Under the pieces are notes generated by a model. That model ran no database searches. It was not told where the DNA came from and was given only the letters and a program-made list of their open reading frames with translations. A DNA stretch of 64,000 nucleotides from positions 7,180,624-7,244,623 of the forward strand of contig OZ004592.1 of assembly GCA_963924555.1 (NCBI GenBank), in the 5' to 3' direction. Each line of letters begins with the position of its first letter. Positions within the stretch are counted from its first letter, which is position 1. The position numbers and the translations under genes are program-made. Positions 1 through 12,700 of the stretch are shown here, in pieces. This DNA is from Crambe crambe. Its lineage: Eukaryota; Porifera; Demospongiae; Poecilosclerida; Crambeidae.

Positions 1-678
<678 letters not shown>

Positions 679-757
679 TCATTGTGTTTATATCCATGCA
701 ACCTTTCTTATGCAAAGCACTCTATACTATTATGTCTCTTCAAAGATTCTGTTAGAT

Positions 758-763
758 ATTAAA
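758..763 (+). terminator. EGR: ATTAAA poly(A) signal for the EGR gene
   Basis: ATTAAA lies 80 bp past the EGR stop in an AT-rich stretch between the two convergent stop codons. It is the commonest variant of AATAAA. This is a position and motif call only. Confidence 0.45.
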
Positions 764-796
764 CATGATTATTTGTAATAATGTTTTTAATATTTA

Positions 797-2153
797 TTAT
801 GAAAAGGCATTGCTACTACCAACAATAGATAGCAATTTGATATCAGTCAAATGAGAAGCTGTAGCTCGTTGAATTTCTTCTTCAGTCCTAACAGGTTCAC
901 TTCCTTGCAAGTTTCTCAAACCGGCCAAGAGACTAGTGCTGCATTCACGGTAGTAGAGAGCCTATCAATAATTTTAGTACGATATATGTACGAACCCGAT
1001 GAAAACTGATCAACCAATACCTGAGCCTTTATAACAGCAAATAAACAAAGGTCGAAATAGTCGACTCTTCCTTCTAGCAACTGGGGGATCTCCAACATCA
1101 TTCTTTCATGTACCCGCTCATAATCAGTTCGTGCTGCTGTTACAGCCCGCTGGTTCTAAGAGGTAGAAGTACACTTGGCTAGTGACGGCAATACCATCTA
1201 ACACATTTTTACCTGTTCTAACTTTGACTGATTACCAGACTGTTGCTGAAGTTGTGAACTGCTCGTCTTCCTACCATGTTTCTCTAATTTCACTTGCTGT
1301 CGTTCGTATTCCTTATACAAACAAGGAATAAAAAATCGTATGCCGCCTGCTTCATCTGAAAGTCACTTACTTGAAGCTTTTGTTCTCTTTGTTTAGCATG
1401 AAACTCTACCAACTTGTACACACCATTTAACCTGCAACAGGAAACAGCGACCAACACATAATACATATTCTATGGACTGATCACTTTTTAATGGGATCCA
1501 CAAATACAGCATTCTGGTTGATTCTGAGTTCCATGGAGTGATTGTGAAGAGGAACCATTATAGCTCCAAACACTTCTGCCTGAAAGTTAAAGAAAAATTC
1601 GGTATCTACCCTAGCAAAGAATGAACGGAATGAGTGGGAGATCATATCAAAGCACCAAGTACTGCAACTGATTTCGTGAGTAAAGAGTTACAAGTCGTAC
1701 TTAAATGGGACGAAATACCCTGCTAAAATTACCTCTTTTACAAAGAGCAAATGAAATCATTACAGCTTCCTTTATGCTAACCACCACAAACTTGGCTTCC
1801 ACACACCAACTGGTATGTGGTCAGAATTATGGCCTGGTTTGAGGGGGTGGTGTGGTCTACACACCCACACATTTTCCACATCAACAACACAATGAGCCAT
1901 TCATCTCTTGCCAACATAATCATATTAGGCTCACATCTAAATGGTGTAAATCTTGATCAACTTTATCTATGAACCCTTGACCTTATGGATAGCTTCAGAA
2001 AAAAAATAAAAAAGGTTGGCTATAGCAATTCATTCGTACCTGCTAATGGATAGAGGTGCTGGAGTTTATGGTTATGGCATGCAGTGTCTATGGCAATGCC
2101 ACTGGCTGCTAATGGGTGCATGTCAGAATATATATATATATATATTATATATA

Positions 2154-2184
<31 letters not shown>

Positions 2185-3213
2185 CATACATACATACATA
2201 CATACATACACATACTTCCAAAACAAACATATGCACTCTAGATACTAACCAAGAAACAAACACTTTATCTCATAATAACAGTCAAGAAGGCAATTAAAGA
2301 CATTAGATTGCTTTAAAGATGTTGACGTTTCTATTGCTGCTAAGATTGCTTGTTTTTGGGCTTAAATCATCAATGTTATCACAGCTACTGCAGCTGGCCT
2401 AATACCTTATAGCACCATATCCAGAAAGATGGGGGTGAAATACAAACCGAAAAACTCAGATATACATAGCTACATTCATACATACGATGCATATCTACAT
2501 ACATCTAGAATATTATGTGCAGTTATGTAAGAAGGTGCAGGAAGGTGGGCGTTTTAGTTATGATTGAGTAGGCTAGCTAGCATCTGTAGATTACACAAAC
2601 AACATACCACAAACTTTAAAGGTTCCTGTCTGGCTATAACGGAAGATTTGATATCAATAACCAAGCGTTGATTACTGCGCAGAAACCCTATAATGTTAAC
2701 AGCATTAATTCCTATAATCATCTTTCAGAGGTAATCATCTGCTTACCAGTTTCCACCTCATTACATCTTTTCATATCTTTATACATTCTCTTACTGACTG
2801 CCTGAATTCTGTTGGCAATGTAAGTTTGTGGTGCATAATATCAGTGAATCTAACTGATATGGCTGGCATAATTGGTGAAAACACAATGTTTTAAGGGTTC
2901 AGTATCTGCGACACCAAGACATAAACAAGATGCCGCAGATACTGGGAACACTCGTGACTTACTGCCTTAGCTTATTCACTTCTCTCTCGAATTCTACATC
3001 TTCCTGTAATATGATATTCCATTCAGCTAAATAGTAGCAGCTAGCTAGAGCCTTACAGTTCTAGTTCTCTTCCCAGAAAAAGCCTACAGGCACAGATTAT
3101 TGTTTAGATACATGGTATGAGAAACTGGTATTTACCTTCTTAAACGGATTCCTATTAACAAAAATAGCGTCGTTAATGTCATGTGTCGATATTGCAACAA
3201 CTCACCAACTCAT
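797..3213 (-). CDS. BIN3: BIN3-like N-terminal/BAR domain protein, multi-exon
   Basis: Bridging integrator 3 is a BAR-domain protein that binds curved membrane and is linked to actin and small-GTPase signalling. I assembled it from minus-strand exons at 3213-3206, 3151-3136, 3083-3057, 3003-2963, 2808-2747, about 2633-2608, 1579-1485, 1431-1371, 1311-1213, 1155-1021 and 961-797. The protein starts MSWNPFKK (human BIN3 starts MSWIPFK) and continues with EDVEFEREVNKLRQIQ and RMYKDMKR. Later segments include KQREQKLQEYERQ, MLEIPQLLEGRVDYF, VIKAQALYYRE and a tail ending LLSIVGSSNAFS; these line up in order with BIN3. The first two exons are 8 and 16 nt, splitting the Trp codon. The join around 2633-1580 is unresolved: one frame there (VDQDLHHLD near 1950) looks like the missing BAR helix, but I could not phase it. 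There is no SH3 domain, as expected for BIN3. Confidence 0.85.
2126..2216. repeat. (AT)n / (CATA)n microsatellite
   Basis: An alternating AT tract with two TTA interruptions is followed by about eight CATA units. It lies in the unresolved intron region of BIN3. Short open frames over it are low-complexity artefacts. Confidence 0.9.
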
Positions 3214-3257
3214 CTTGCCAGGCAGGTATATCAGCTAGCACCACCCACTTATGGCTA

Positions 3258-3269
3258 CGCGCACGCGCA
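3258..3269. promoter_or_regulatory. NRF1-type palindrome upstream of BIN3
   Basis: CGCGCACGCGCA matches the NRF1 consensus (YGCGCAYGCGCR) base for base. It lies 45 bp upstream of the BIN3 ATG, inside the 131-bp gap between the T-box stop and the BIN3 start. A second GC-alternating run follows at about 3281-3292. Binding is inferred from motif alone. Confidence 0.5.
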
Positions 3270-3296
3270 TATTGTTGGCACCCGCGCGCGCGGCAT

Positions 3297-3302
3297 TTTA
3301 TT
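3297..3302 (-). terminator. AATAAA poly(A) signal of the T-box gene
   Basis: On the minus strand AATAAA lies 43 bp downstream of the T-box stop, next to a T/A homopolymer run, so the T-box transcript appears to end within the BIN3 promoter gap. Confidence 0.6.
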
Positions 3303-3344
3303 AAAAAATTTTTTTTTTTTTACATTAAAGTCTAACAGATAAAT

Positions 3345-5022
3345 TTAGCTAGACAGTGTCGTGAACACTGTATCAAAGTCAGGAAGATTGGCTGGACCTG
3401 TTGAAGAAGAATGTTCAATTTTGTGGTATGCCTGATGGTATGGAGGTGGCAGTTCGTGCTGCACTCGGTTAGACTGGGATGAATAATGGATTGGCCACTG
3501 AAAATAATGTGGACTAGAAAAAGTCACAGAAGAAGTGTGAGAAAGCTGTCCTGGTGTTAAGAACCCAGCAGTGCAGGCCGTATTGGGGGTAAGAAAGCCA
3601 GGGAGAGGAGAGAGTGGAGGGAGAGATCCAGTTAAAGGAGTAGGAGGGAGCAAAGGACTAGGAAACGGCCAACTACCACTGGGCATCATGTGACTTCCTA
3701 AATCATTGAACTACTGATAGAGAATCCACTATGAATTACTACAAACCTAGATGATGATCAGTTGCTTGTCGAGATAAAGTGTTCTGGTTACCGTACAGCA
3801 TCTGTGCAGTCTCCCAATCCCTAAAATTAACTCCAGCATTTAATAATTCTCTTATCGGTATGAACTATCTTACATGTCTGCTGCACTTTCTCTGAAAGCC
3901 TTTGCAAACGGATTGTTGGTGATTTTGAGCTGTGTAACTTCTTCATTCTGATAGGCGGTTACGGCTACAAATGTTGTCTCGGGAAAATCAGCCTGCAGAA
4001 CTACTCTTGGTGACATTTTTTCTTCCCCCGGTGGAACTTTCCGCTCTTCTTCCACAATCAAGCGCAAATAGTATTTATGCATGGAATAAAGGAGTACCTG
4101 AAAAAGTCACATTCGGGCTTTAACAGAAATGATCATGCACTTGGCTATGTACGTTATTTCCAGGCCTTTCTTTGTTATTAGTAATTTTCAGTTTCCTAAA
4201 GGAAACGCCGTGCCTCATCCAGAATGCGCCTGTGTTTGGAGAGTCTGGATGCAGATAAGATTCACTAAGTGGTTGTGGCTCTGCACTACCAACTGCTAGC
4301 CATCTCGAATTAAGGAATTTAAATCGATGGTTGTCAGCAAGAACCACTTCCAGCTTCATAGAGTACTTTGCCTTTGGTTTGAGAGAGCAGATTGCTACAG
4401 AGAATCCTGGGAACATGCGCCTGCAGTTATCGAAGCTCGTATAAACCTTTGAGAAAACTGGAATGACTCACCTCCCAGCTCTGTTAACAATCATTTCTGT
4501 TCCTCTGCTATAAAACTCGTCCCACAGGGGCTTCCCTTCGAGAGATACCTCAATATTACCTTTGTGGCCAGCTGCTGTAGCCGAGAGCCTAAGTCTCTTT
4601 CTTGGGGCATCACGATCTTCTATCATTGGGGCTATGGCAATAGCGTTGGAATTATTATTCGAATTGGTCCTTAGCGTGTGATCAGCTTGTACTGTGGGAC
4701 GAGGCTGAAAGGAACTGCTAGAAGAGGCCTAGGCATAAGTAGACAGATTAAAAAATTACACCAAACATAACTCAGTAATGTATACCTCGGAGGACGCAAT
4801 CAGAGCTGAGTTGAGCTGTGAACGATTGCCTTCAATTTTGTCACAATCATCAGTGCCAATAGAAAAAGTACCATTTATAGTTTCAAGACCAGAGCATATT
4901 AGTGAAGAAACAGGATCATTGTCAGTAGCTTCAATAACACTGACTTCCGTAGTCACCACGCCAACGGAATCTTCGTGCTGTGGCAAGAATTCTTCTTTCA
5001 CAGCTGGGGAGGTCAAGGCCAT
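3345..5022 (-). CDS. T-box transcription factor
   Basis: Six exons (5022-4786, 4728-4472, 4420-4153, 4097-3874, 3820-3747, 3697-3345) join in frame to 470 residues. The T-box domain (roughly 115-325) runs from VSLEGKPLWDEF through RGTEMIV and RRMFPGF. It continues with HPDSPNTGAFWM, KLKITNN, SMHKYYLRL and FPETTFVAVTAYQNEE to NNPFAKAFRE. T-box proteins are nuclear DNA-binding regulators of development. EMIV and FAKAF resemble Brachyury, whereas HPDSPNTG and KLKITNN resemble Eomes/Tbr, so I leave the subfamily open; a sponge-specific T-box class is possible. The N-terminus holds AVKEEF, a sumoylation-like motif, and the C-terminus is Pro/Ser-rich. The ATG at 5022 (AAAG before, G after) was chosen. 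The frame is open upstream to an acceptor-like site near 5131, so an extra 5' exon is possible. Confidence 0.92.
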
Positions 5023-5317
5023 CTTTGCAGGAGAATTTTCCAGTAGAGGATAACCAAACAAACTTAGTCCTCGTACGTTCGATTTCGGGCATGGTGGTAG
5101 ATTTCTAGAATCATAAGAGGAGATAACCTACGAAAGAATGCTTTAGATATCAGCGGATGAAAGAATACTTGAAATTAACACTCTCTAGAACAGTGCATAG
5201 GTGTCAATCATCCAAAGGTGCAGGTAAAGGAGCGCTAACAATAATAAACTGTCAAGGAATTCGCAAATGAGCCCCACCCATTGTCATTATCACAAAAGAA
5301 CAAGCAAACAACTGATG

Positions 5318-7987
5318 TCATCTCGGGGATAAAGTGAGAATATTCAAACTCGTTTTCGCAAACAAAATTGCACTCAATTCCTGTGTGAGAGAGAGAGAGA
5401 GAGATCACATTCTATCCCCCCTCAAAAAGAAAAGATGACATACCTTAACCAACTCTTCTAATACAATGGCCCCCTCTAGAAGATTATTATGAGGCATGCT
5501 CAATAAATCAGAGGTCAGCTGTCCGACTAATCTTCGTCTGGCTTCAACAACGTGAACCAGTAAACCTGGTGTTCTCTCCACTCGTCCTTGCAATGTTCCA
5601 GCAACCTGAATGCAAGTAGCTACTATTTTCGTTTTCTCATTTTTATAAAGTGCTACCTTTTTCAAAATCGTATATACGTTTCTCTCTTGAGAGTGCGTGT
5701 CGAATAACCACACGATAGCAGGATGTGGGGAAGCTGCCAACCGAGTGATCAGAGCCGACACCAGGAGATTCATTTCGTAAGGCTGGAAATCAGCAATATA
5801 CTAATTAATATACACACAAAAAAGAGTATACCTGGTCCAATAGAGCCTCAAGTTTATTAAGCAACATGACAAGGAATGGAGTTTGAACTCTCGTTTCCAA
5901 AATGGCTGTTGTGGGTAGAGTAGAAACTGGCAAATTTCTACAGAGCTGGTGACTCCCGCCCACCTGTAAAACGATAATTATATCTATTAAGGAGCAAATC
6001 AATAAGTTCTCCACCTCGGAATGAGCTTCTATAAGGTATGGGTCCAAACTCTCTTGTTCTCCGTCTTTTGAAGACGAAAGATTGTCTGGTATCAGTAATA
6101 AATAAGCAGTTATATCTTCCCGAAGTTTTGACCTTGCAGAATTCAATAGTCGAGGTTCTACAATGCAGTAATGTGAAAGAGGTTGAGAATTAGTAAACTC
6201 CTGTATAACCACGGAGAGAGGAGACTGGAGCAGTGCATCAAATAAACGCAGTGTCACTTGGCAAACCTGGGGAAAATCACGTCACTACTAGTGACAGGGT
6301 GACTGAGAAGTGATCTTACATCTTCATTAATATGATCGATTCTACATATCAGCTTATTGACAAGAACACCATCTGTGACAGTTTCATTGATTGTGGCATC
6401 TACTGCCGCAGAAAAACAAGGCTCTCTAAGGGTAAAGAGCACCAACTCTGAAATGTAGACACAGGTTATCTTTGAATGACAATGGAAACGCTACCGACCT
6501 TCCAAAAAAAGCTTGCAATTTATAGCCTGAATGGCTCGTGCCAAGACAGAAGTTCCAATCAAGATATCCTCTTCCTTACTATATACAGAGAACGTGAATT
6601 TAACTACTATAGAAATGATCATTCACTTCACTCACGCTTTAAGTAGTTTGGGGAGAAGGGATGCCGAAAGAAATATCTCGTGAATACTTTCACATACAGC
6701 CTTTCCCAAGGGAGCTTGTGCCGAACCGACAATTTGCTCACAGTAATCTAACCAGGAAAAAAAGGCTTCAATGTGCCCCAGGCCGTAAGTTGAAGGAGAG
6801 TGATTGAGAGTCCGACACCGTGCTGCGTAATCTGTCCTATATCCACTGCAGTAATCACTGATCATAGGATTATATCGAAGACTCACCCCCATCCTGCTTG
6901 ACACGTGAAGATGGCAGCATATGTGGCATTTGGTGGAATCAATTGAAAGTGATATTGCAGTTTCGAAGCAAGTAACATTGGTAGCTTGCCAGTAGCTAGT
7001 GCCATAGCAACCGAGGAATGATGCAGAGATGCACAAGTCAACAAGCATTCGTAAGCCTTCATCATTATGGGGATGTTTGAGCTATTTGTCAGCCGAACGA
7101 GAGCTTCTGATATCAAAAAAACCTTCTCATCTCCTTTTTCCTGCAATAATACAATATCGTTATAAGGCAACTAGCTCCCTTACAATTACACCTTCACGAA
7201 GAAATCCGCAAGACGAGGATCTCTGGTCAAACGCAGACATATCGTTTTAATAAACTGCACGTGATTGGCAGCCAGCAGGCCCGAAGGATCATCACCACAA
7301 GAGTTGATCTGCAGCTATAAGTGCTACACGAATCAACCACAACCGACGAGATGCAATACCGAATCTCATACCAAAATTGGCTGATGAATACTGACGTGAT
7401 GTAATAGAGGTCTTTCCAAACGATCCAGGAGAAAAGTATAGAATTTCAGAACTTGTTGTGCCATACCAGCGGGAAACTATACAATAAATATAATGAATTT
7501 TAAATGAATAGACACAACCCTCACTAACATCACTCTCAGTAGTGGTAAATAGGGTGTCCAGGAGTTTATGTCTCAAGACAAATTCCATACAGGGACCCTA
7601 AGGGAGCAAAAACAATAACAAAAACAACAAAACAAAAACAACAAAGCTTAGTTACCACTGTGCCAGGGTCTTTAAAATCTCCCAGTTTCTCCTCTGAACA
7701 TAGCAGTTCTAGCATGGCCTCAAGTCTTTCCTCAATTATGCCGATAGATCCTGCATTGGTAGAAGTCACAGAACTACAACCATTAATTATGATAATACCA
7801 TTATCTGTAATGTTATCGGTGATAATTTTCCAATGATTCTTGAACACATCTCTCTGGTTAAGGTTTTCATCAGCCGATAGCTACATGTAATGATGATCGA
7901 TAAACATACAAGCCTAGAGTTCCTACTTACAACTTGAGACGAAAGTTCAGCAGCTTGGTGAAAGAGGGCTGTCAGCTTGCTCAACAT
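5318..7987 (-). CDS. FHIP2: FHIP2 / FAM160B family (FTS-Hook-interacting protein)
   Basis: FHIP proteins form the FHF complex with FTS and Hook, coupling Rab-marked vesicles to dynein. FHIP2 types have been tied to Rab1 carriers. The gene starts MLSKLTALFHQAAEL (human FHIP2A: MFSKFTSILQHAVEAL). Exons recovered include 7987-7931, 7880-7656, about 7606-7538 (GPCMEFVLRHKLLDTL), about 7485-7375 (AGMAQQVLKFYTFLL) and about 7322-7187. Further pieces lie through 7140-6885, 6865-6640 (AFFSWLDYCEQ), 6445-6254, 6254-5830 (TLRLFDALLQ), 5773-5444 with one 52-nt intron, and 5380-5318. The C-terminus NNLLEGAIVLEELVKELSA matches the family closely. There is no transmembrane segment. The start at 7987 matches the family; an in-frame ATG at 8026 also exists. 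Middle exon joins are approximate. Confidence 0.9.
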
Positions 7988-8020
7988 TGGGATCGTACAA
8001 TTATTGCCCACCTTCGTTCG

Positions 8021-8031
8021 ACGCATGCGCG
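8021..8031. promoter_or_regulatory. GCATGCGC palindrome upstream of FHIP2
   Basis: ACGCATGCGCG sits 34 bp before the FHIP2 ATG in the 68-bp gap after the ADPGK stop. It is a partial NRF1-like core. It supports a short promoter placed directly in the ADPGK 3' region. Confidence 0.35.
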
Positions 8032-8055
8032 CAATAATTAACGAATAATTAATTG

Positions 8056-9701
8056 TTACAATTGATTGAACTGAGAATAGAGGAGTCCCAGGGAGGATAC
8101 AGCATCTCCTAATCCAACAGTTTTTGCTGGTTGCTTGCAGACCAACACTGGGCTCATATAATATAAAATTCCTTCTCTAGACCACGTCGTCCAACCATCT
8201 ATTGCCATCTGCTTTGTAGAAAGTAAGCTGTCAGTTTTAGAAACATGAAATTTTTCAGGAAGAATGACTCTGAAATCATTTGGACTAAAAGCACCAATGC
8301 CACAAGCTTGCAAACCAGCAACCTGGGCCCCAGCCATAACTGCTTCTTTATTATTAGACCAAGGCCCTCCTTCCACAGTAGCAATGACGTGGAAGGACAA
8401 GGTGTGAAGATGCACTCGGGTCAAAATAGATTGCGGTCCACCAATGACACCGTACTCGTGCATGAGCCAGTGCAGCAAGTCAGCCACCCACTCGATGCCA
8501 GGTTTCTGAGGAATAGCGTCAAAGTCGAATGGAGCATTACACGATTTTGCAACTGATAAAAGTTCCTGTTCATTTAGACCGAGAGATTCAATTCTGGGGA
8601 GGAGAGTTTGAATCAACTGACGGAGAAAGTCCATGTTTCCCACTGTAGCCAATTCCCAGTGTACAGGGACCGAGCGAAGAGCACCTTCCAAGAGTGCTGC
8701 TATATCCTTCAAACGCAGTTCCCACCCTTTTCTTCCTTGTCCTTCCAATAAATGGGCTCCCGATAACACAGCTAAGTCAGGAACAGATTCACGCACTACT
8801 TTAGGAATAGATTCTAGAGCTGTCATTTTTGAATTGGAGACATCATGAGAAAAGATTACCCTATTAGCACAAGATGATTCGACTTTGCCCCATTCAGCTC
8901 CAGAGGAGTACTCCAAGATCACATGCACCTCCTCTCGGCTATGGCTCACAAATGTTGGCGTCAGAAGATCATCTCGTAAGAGTGACTTCAACTTATTACC
9001 TACCGGTCCAATCAGCTGGACCTGCAACCAGAAATACAGTCATATACCTGATACACTAGGTTTAGTAAAACTACCTCTAGTGACGGCTCTGTGGACTTCA
9101 TTTTCTGTGCAATAAGGGCAGCATTTCCTCCCACATGACGCTGTTAATTTTCTAATGAATTTAAGCATCTACACACGGATGGACTTACAGTGTGAGGAAG
9201 GGTTTCAGCCACTTGTACTATATGAGTAAACAATTCTGGATCAGAGAAAACCCTCTCGATGCCTGCACAGTGAAGCATAGAAAAAGAAACTAGCTGCTCC
9301 AACTGCATAACAGAATTCAAACTGGAGTGGTCAGAGGGTGCAGTGTGGCTCACATTCAGAGCTTTTAAGAGACTCAGTGCTGGTACAATCAAATCTATAT
9401 TGGCATTGACCCTATTAAAACAAACAAGACAAATAATAAAAAAAAAAAAAAAAAAAAAAAGCTGCCACTGGATGTAATTACGTACCACGGTCATTGTGTT
9501 GTGATGTGATTGTTACCGAGTGCTAAGCTGGCTAGAAACTTACCCAGTCAGTATCCTCTTGAGACCCTTGGCAGGTTTTGAGATTTCATTCTTCCATACT
9601 GAAGAGATTTTGATCACAGGGTTCTTGTCGGGATGCCTGTAAACTTCGTACAGCACCGCTGTGACCATTAGCACAGCAGCTAAATAGAGCTGCTTGGCCA
9701 T
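8056..9701 (-). CDS. ADPGK: ADP-dependent glucokinase
   Basis: ADPGK phosphorylates glucose using ADP and in animals sits at the ER. Four exons (9701-9544, 9411-9189, 9140-9075, 9021-8056) give 470 residues, close to the human length. The N-terminus (MAKQLYLAAVLMVTAVLYEV) is a hydrophobic signal-anchor-like segment. Family blocks follow: GVNANIDLIVPA, HVGGNAALIAQK, LIGPVGNKL, HVILEYSSGAEWG, NRVIFSHDVSN, PDLAVLSGAHLLEGQ, SLGLNEQELL, FHVIATVEGG and finally TVGLGDAVSS. The last holds the GxGD motif with the catalytic Asp of the ribokinase fold. It appears intact. Intron 1 contains a 20-nt A run (T run on the coding strand) upstream of its acceptor. It shares a 67-bp divergent promoter with RIM-BP. 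Confidence 0.96.
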
Positions 9702-9768
9702 CCCGACCGATCCCAATTAATAGATCACGTGTTTCATTGCATAAAGGGGGTGTAGCTACTACCTGGGC
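9702..9768. promoter_or_regulatory. 67-bp bidirectional promoter with CACGTG E-box (ADPGK / RIM-BP)
   Basis: Only 67 bp separate the ADPGK ATG (minus) and the first RIM-BP ATG (plus). It contains the palindromic E-box CACGTG at 9726-9731 and no TATA box. Shared regulation is inferred from geometry. Confidence 0.6.
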
Positions 9769-12700
9769 ATGGAGAAGAAACTGGTAGGTTTATACTTTCA
9801 CGAATTGCAATGAAGAACGTATCCATCTCTCTGTTCTAGGATCAGCAACAAAAGACTGAAATAGCTGAATTAAAAGCACGGAACCAGCAACTACATGAGT
9901 CTCTTAGGAGGAAAGATGCTGTGCACAGAGCAGAACTGGAGAAAAGAAGGAGATTAGAATGGAGAGCTCAACAACAAAAGGTAAGAATAACATACTTTAA
10001 TGGTAGCTATTGACTGCATCAATTGAAGTTGGAGGAATTAGAGGGTGCTAAGAGAAGTGCAACAGCAAAAGACAAAGAACTCGGGATCCTCAATGAGCGT
10101 TTACTGTCTAAACAAAGAGAATGTGATAAATTAGAAGATGAAGTTAAAAGAATGAAAAATGCCGAATCATGGAAGGCGTCATCGCCCTGTTCTAGTACAG
10201 ACGATTTATCTACGGTATGCTGAAATATCTAATAAATTATTCTTATGAAAGTGAGATTATCGTTTCACTAGCCTATAACCAAACGCGAGAGGGACATGGC
10301 AATGCGAAACAGTGAACTCAGTTATCGAATACGCCAGCTTGAAGATACCATTGGTACCTTAAGGGAAAAAAGGAAGTCCTTGGTAAGTGATAGAATAACA
10401 ATCATTGAGTCATAATTACTTCAATTATAGGAAGAAGAACGCGACGCTATTCGTGGTGAAATTGCTCCACTGAAGGTTCAAAATGAAAAATCGAAATCAC
10501 GGTGCAACGAACTCAATGACACTGTGAGAAAAAGAGAAAAAAAGGTGAATCAGCTGTCGCAAGAGTTGTTGAACACAAAGACAAAGTATCAACAAACACA
10601 AGAAGAAAATGGAAAGCAGCAGAAAAGTATCCAACAATTGAACCACCGACTATCAGAATACAGGACTCAGGAGCAAAAGCTGATTCTGAAAAACCAAAAG
10701 CTGAGAGAAGCCTACGAAGTAAATTAACGCAAACTAAATCGTTTTACTCTAATTCATTTATAATTATAGAAGTTAGGCCAGCGTGTCAAGGAGCTGGAAT
10801 ATAGCAACAACGAACTGCAGGAACAAGCTAGATGCTTTTCCCTTCCCACTTCTCCCATTCCAACTTCACTAGAAGAGGATCGACTGTCAGTTTCTAGCAG
10901 CAGCAGCCAACTTCTGGAACAGAGAGATCAGCTGGAATTTGAAAGAGACGAAATGCAAGCCAAGTATGACGAAGTTGGAAGTAAATATGAAGAAATGAAG
11001 GTAGGCTTTTGGATTGTAGTGACAAGAATAACTAGAGAAACAATTTCTGTTAAAGAACGAATACAGAGATATACGTGAAAAGTATAAAGCTCTATACAGA
11101 AGTCACCATCAGCTGCAGAGTAGTCATGACGATGCTCTCTTACAGGTACGCAGTAATAACACTTGGTACTATGCATGAACGATATTCTTAATAGGTTCAA
11201 AAGAAAAGCATGCTCGATCAATTATCTCTCGAAAGAGAGGTGATGTTGCTGAGATCTTCCAAGGAAGAAAATGTTATCGATCAAGAAAGGCATGAATACG
11301 TCCTGCTTGCAATGGATGCAAAATTGAAGGACAAAAATGACAGAATAGAAGGGCTCGAAAATTTCATCGTAGAGCAAGACAGTGTGAGTAACCGTTATAG
11401 TTTAATTATAGACTATACTTGATGTCTGATTGGTATAGTTGATGTCGAGAAAAGAGCAAAAATGGAAAGAGGAATACAATAAGCTCTTTGACATTCTAAA
11501 GGAATTGAGAGCTCAGATATTGGCTATACACATTGTCAAATCGGAGTGTTCTGATTCGAAGAGCGATCCAAAAATGGTATCTGAAGATACCGGTCAAAAG
11601 TATGCAACAATTAATTTCCCAATGGAGCAGGAAGTACCAAATGAACAAGCTAAACATTCTCCAGAAACTGCGGAGGTGTCTGAAGATACTTTGACACAAG
11701 TAGACGAAAGCCCAGATGGTGTAATTTTGTTCAAGAAAGAGATTACGCATCCTCGAGATGGAGCAGATCTCATCAGCACGTCATTGCCTCTAGAACCAAC
11801 GTCAAAGAAAAACATCCCAGAACGAAACGATCTTGCAGAGGGCATACGAGAATCTCTTGAACTCGAAGAAGAGTGTACAGACGATCACGCAGGCGTTATA
11901 AATCTAGAGCAACAGCACTACAGCAATGACCCAGTGGCTAATACGCAAGAGCATTCAGATGATCAAATTGCTAAATCCTCAATAGAGTCCTCTCATTCAC
12001 CACCGTTAATCGAGTGTGAATCTCCTATTCACGATACAGCAACAAAGCCAATTACTGACGCATTTGTGGAGCATGCAGAATTGATACACGAATTAGAGGA
12101 TTGTGTGAAGAGTCTCAAGGGGCAGTTGGCGAAGAAAGAGAATGAAGTAAATATGTTACTCTTCAATCTTGAATTTAATATATCTCACTTCTAATATCCC
12201 AGATAAAAAAGTTGAGAAGACTGCTGTCAGAAGCCAAAGTGCGGAGATTTGAACTGCAAGATTCGCTACAAGAATTAGACAAGAAGCTGAGTGAACAAGA
12301 AGAGATTAGTAGTTTGCAAGTCCAGGAAAAAGACGATGCCATTCATGAGCTTAGTTCAAAGGTAAAATTAACCTCAAAGCACTAGATATAATAGACTACA
12401 TCACTTCTTCCAGGTGAGACACTTGAACAATAAGGTGATTCGTCTGAAAAAAAGAGACGATCAGGAACCTGAATACGATAGAGATGAAGCACTTAAATCA
12501 GCACACGAAATTGGGGACGCTCTAAACCAGGTTATAATTATACATTGTACACTACCATACTGCCATCGTAGTCATCACTGTAGGTCGAAGACTCTTCAAG
12601 CAGTGCAAGTGTAGCCGAAAAGCTCCACATCCTTCGGGAAATCTTGAGAAATTTTCTCCAAACTATTTTGAAGAAAGATTTGCTTCAACCCAGAAATGAC

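Noticed and set aside
2016-2297. Small frames over the AT/CATA microsatellite
   Set aside because: Low-complexity Ile/Tyr/His runs with no support; inside the BIN3 intron region.
5744-6257. Treating 5405-5773, 5805-6257 and 6254-6445 as separate genes
   Set aside because: They read in order as consecutive segments of FHIP2 with short introns between.
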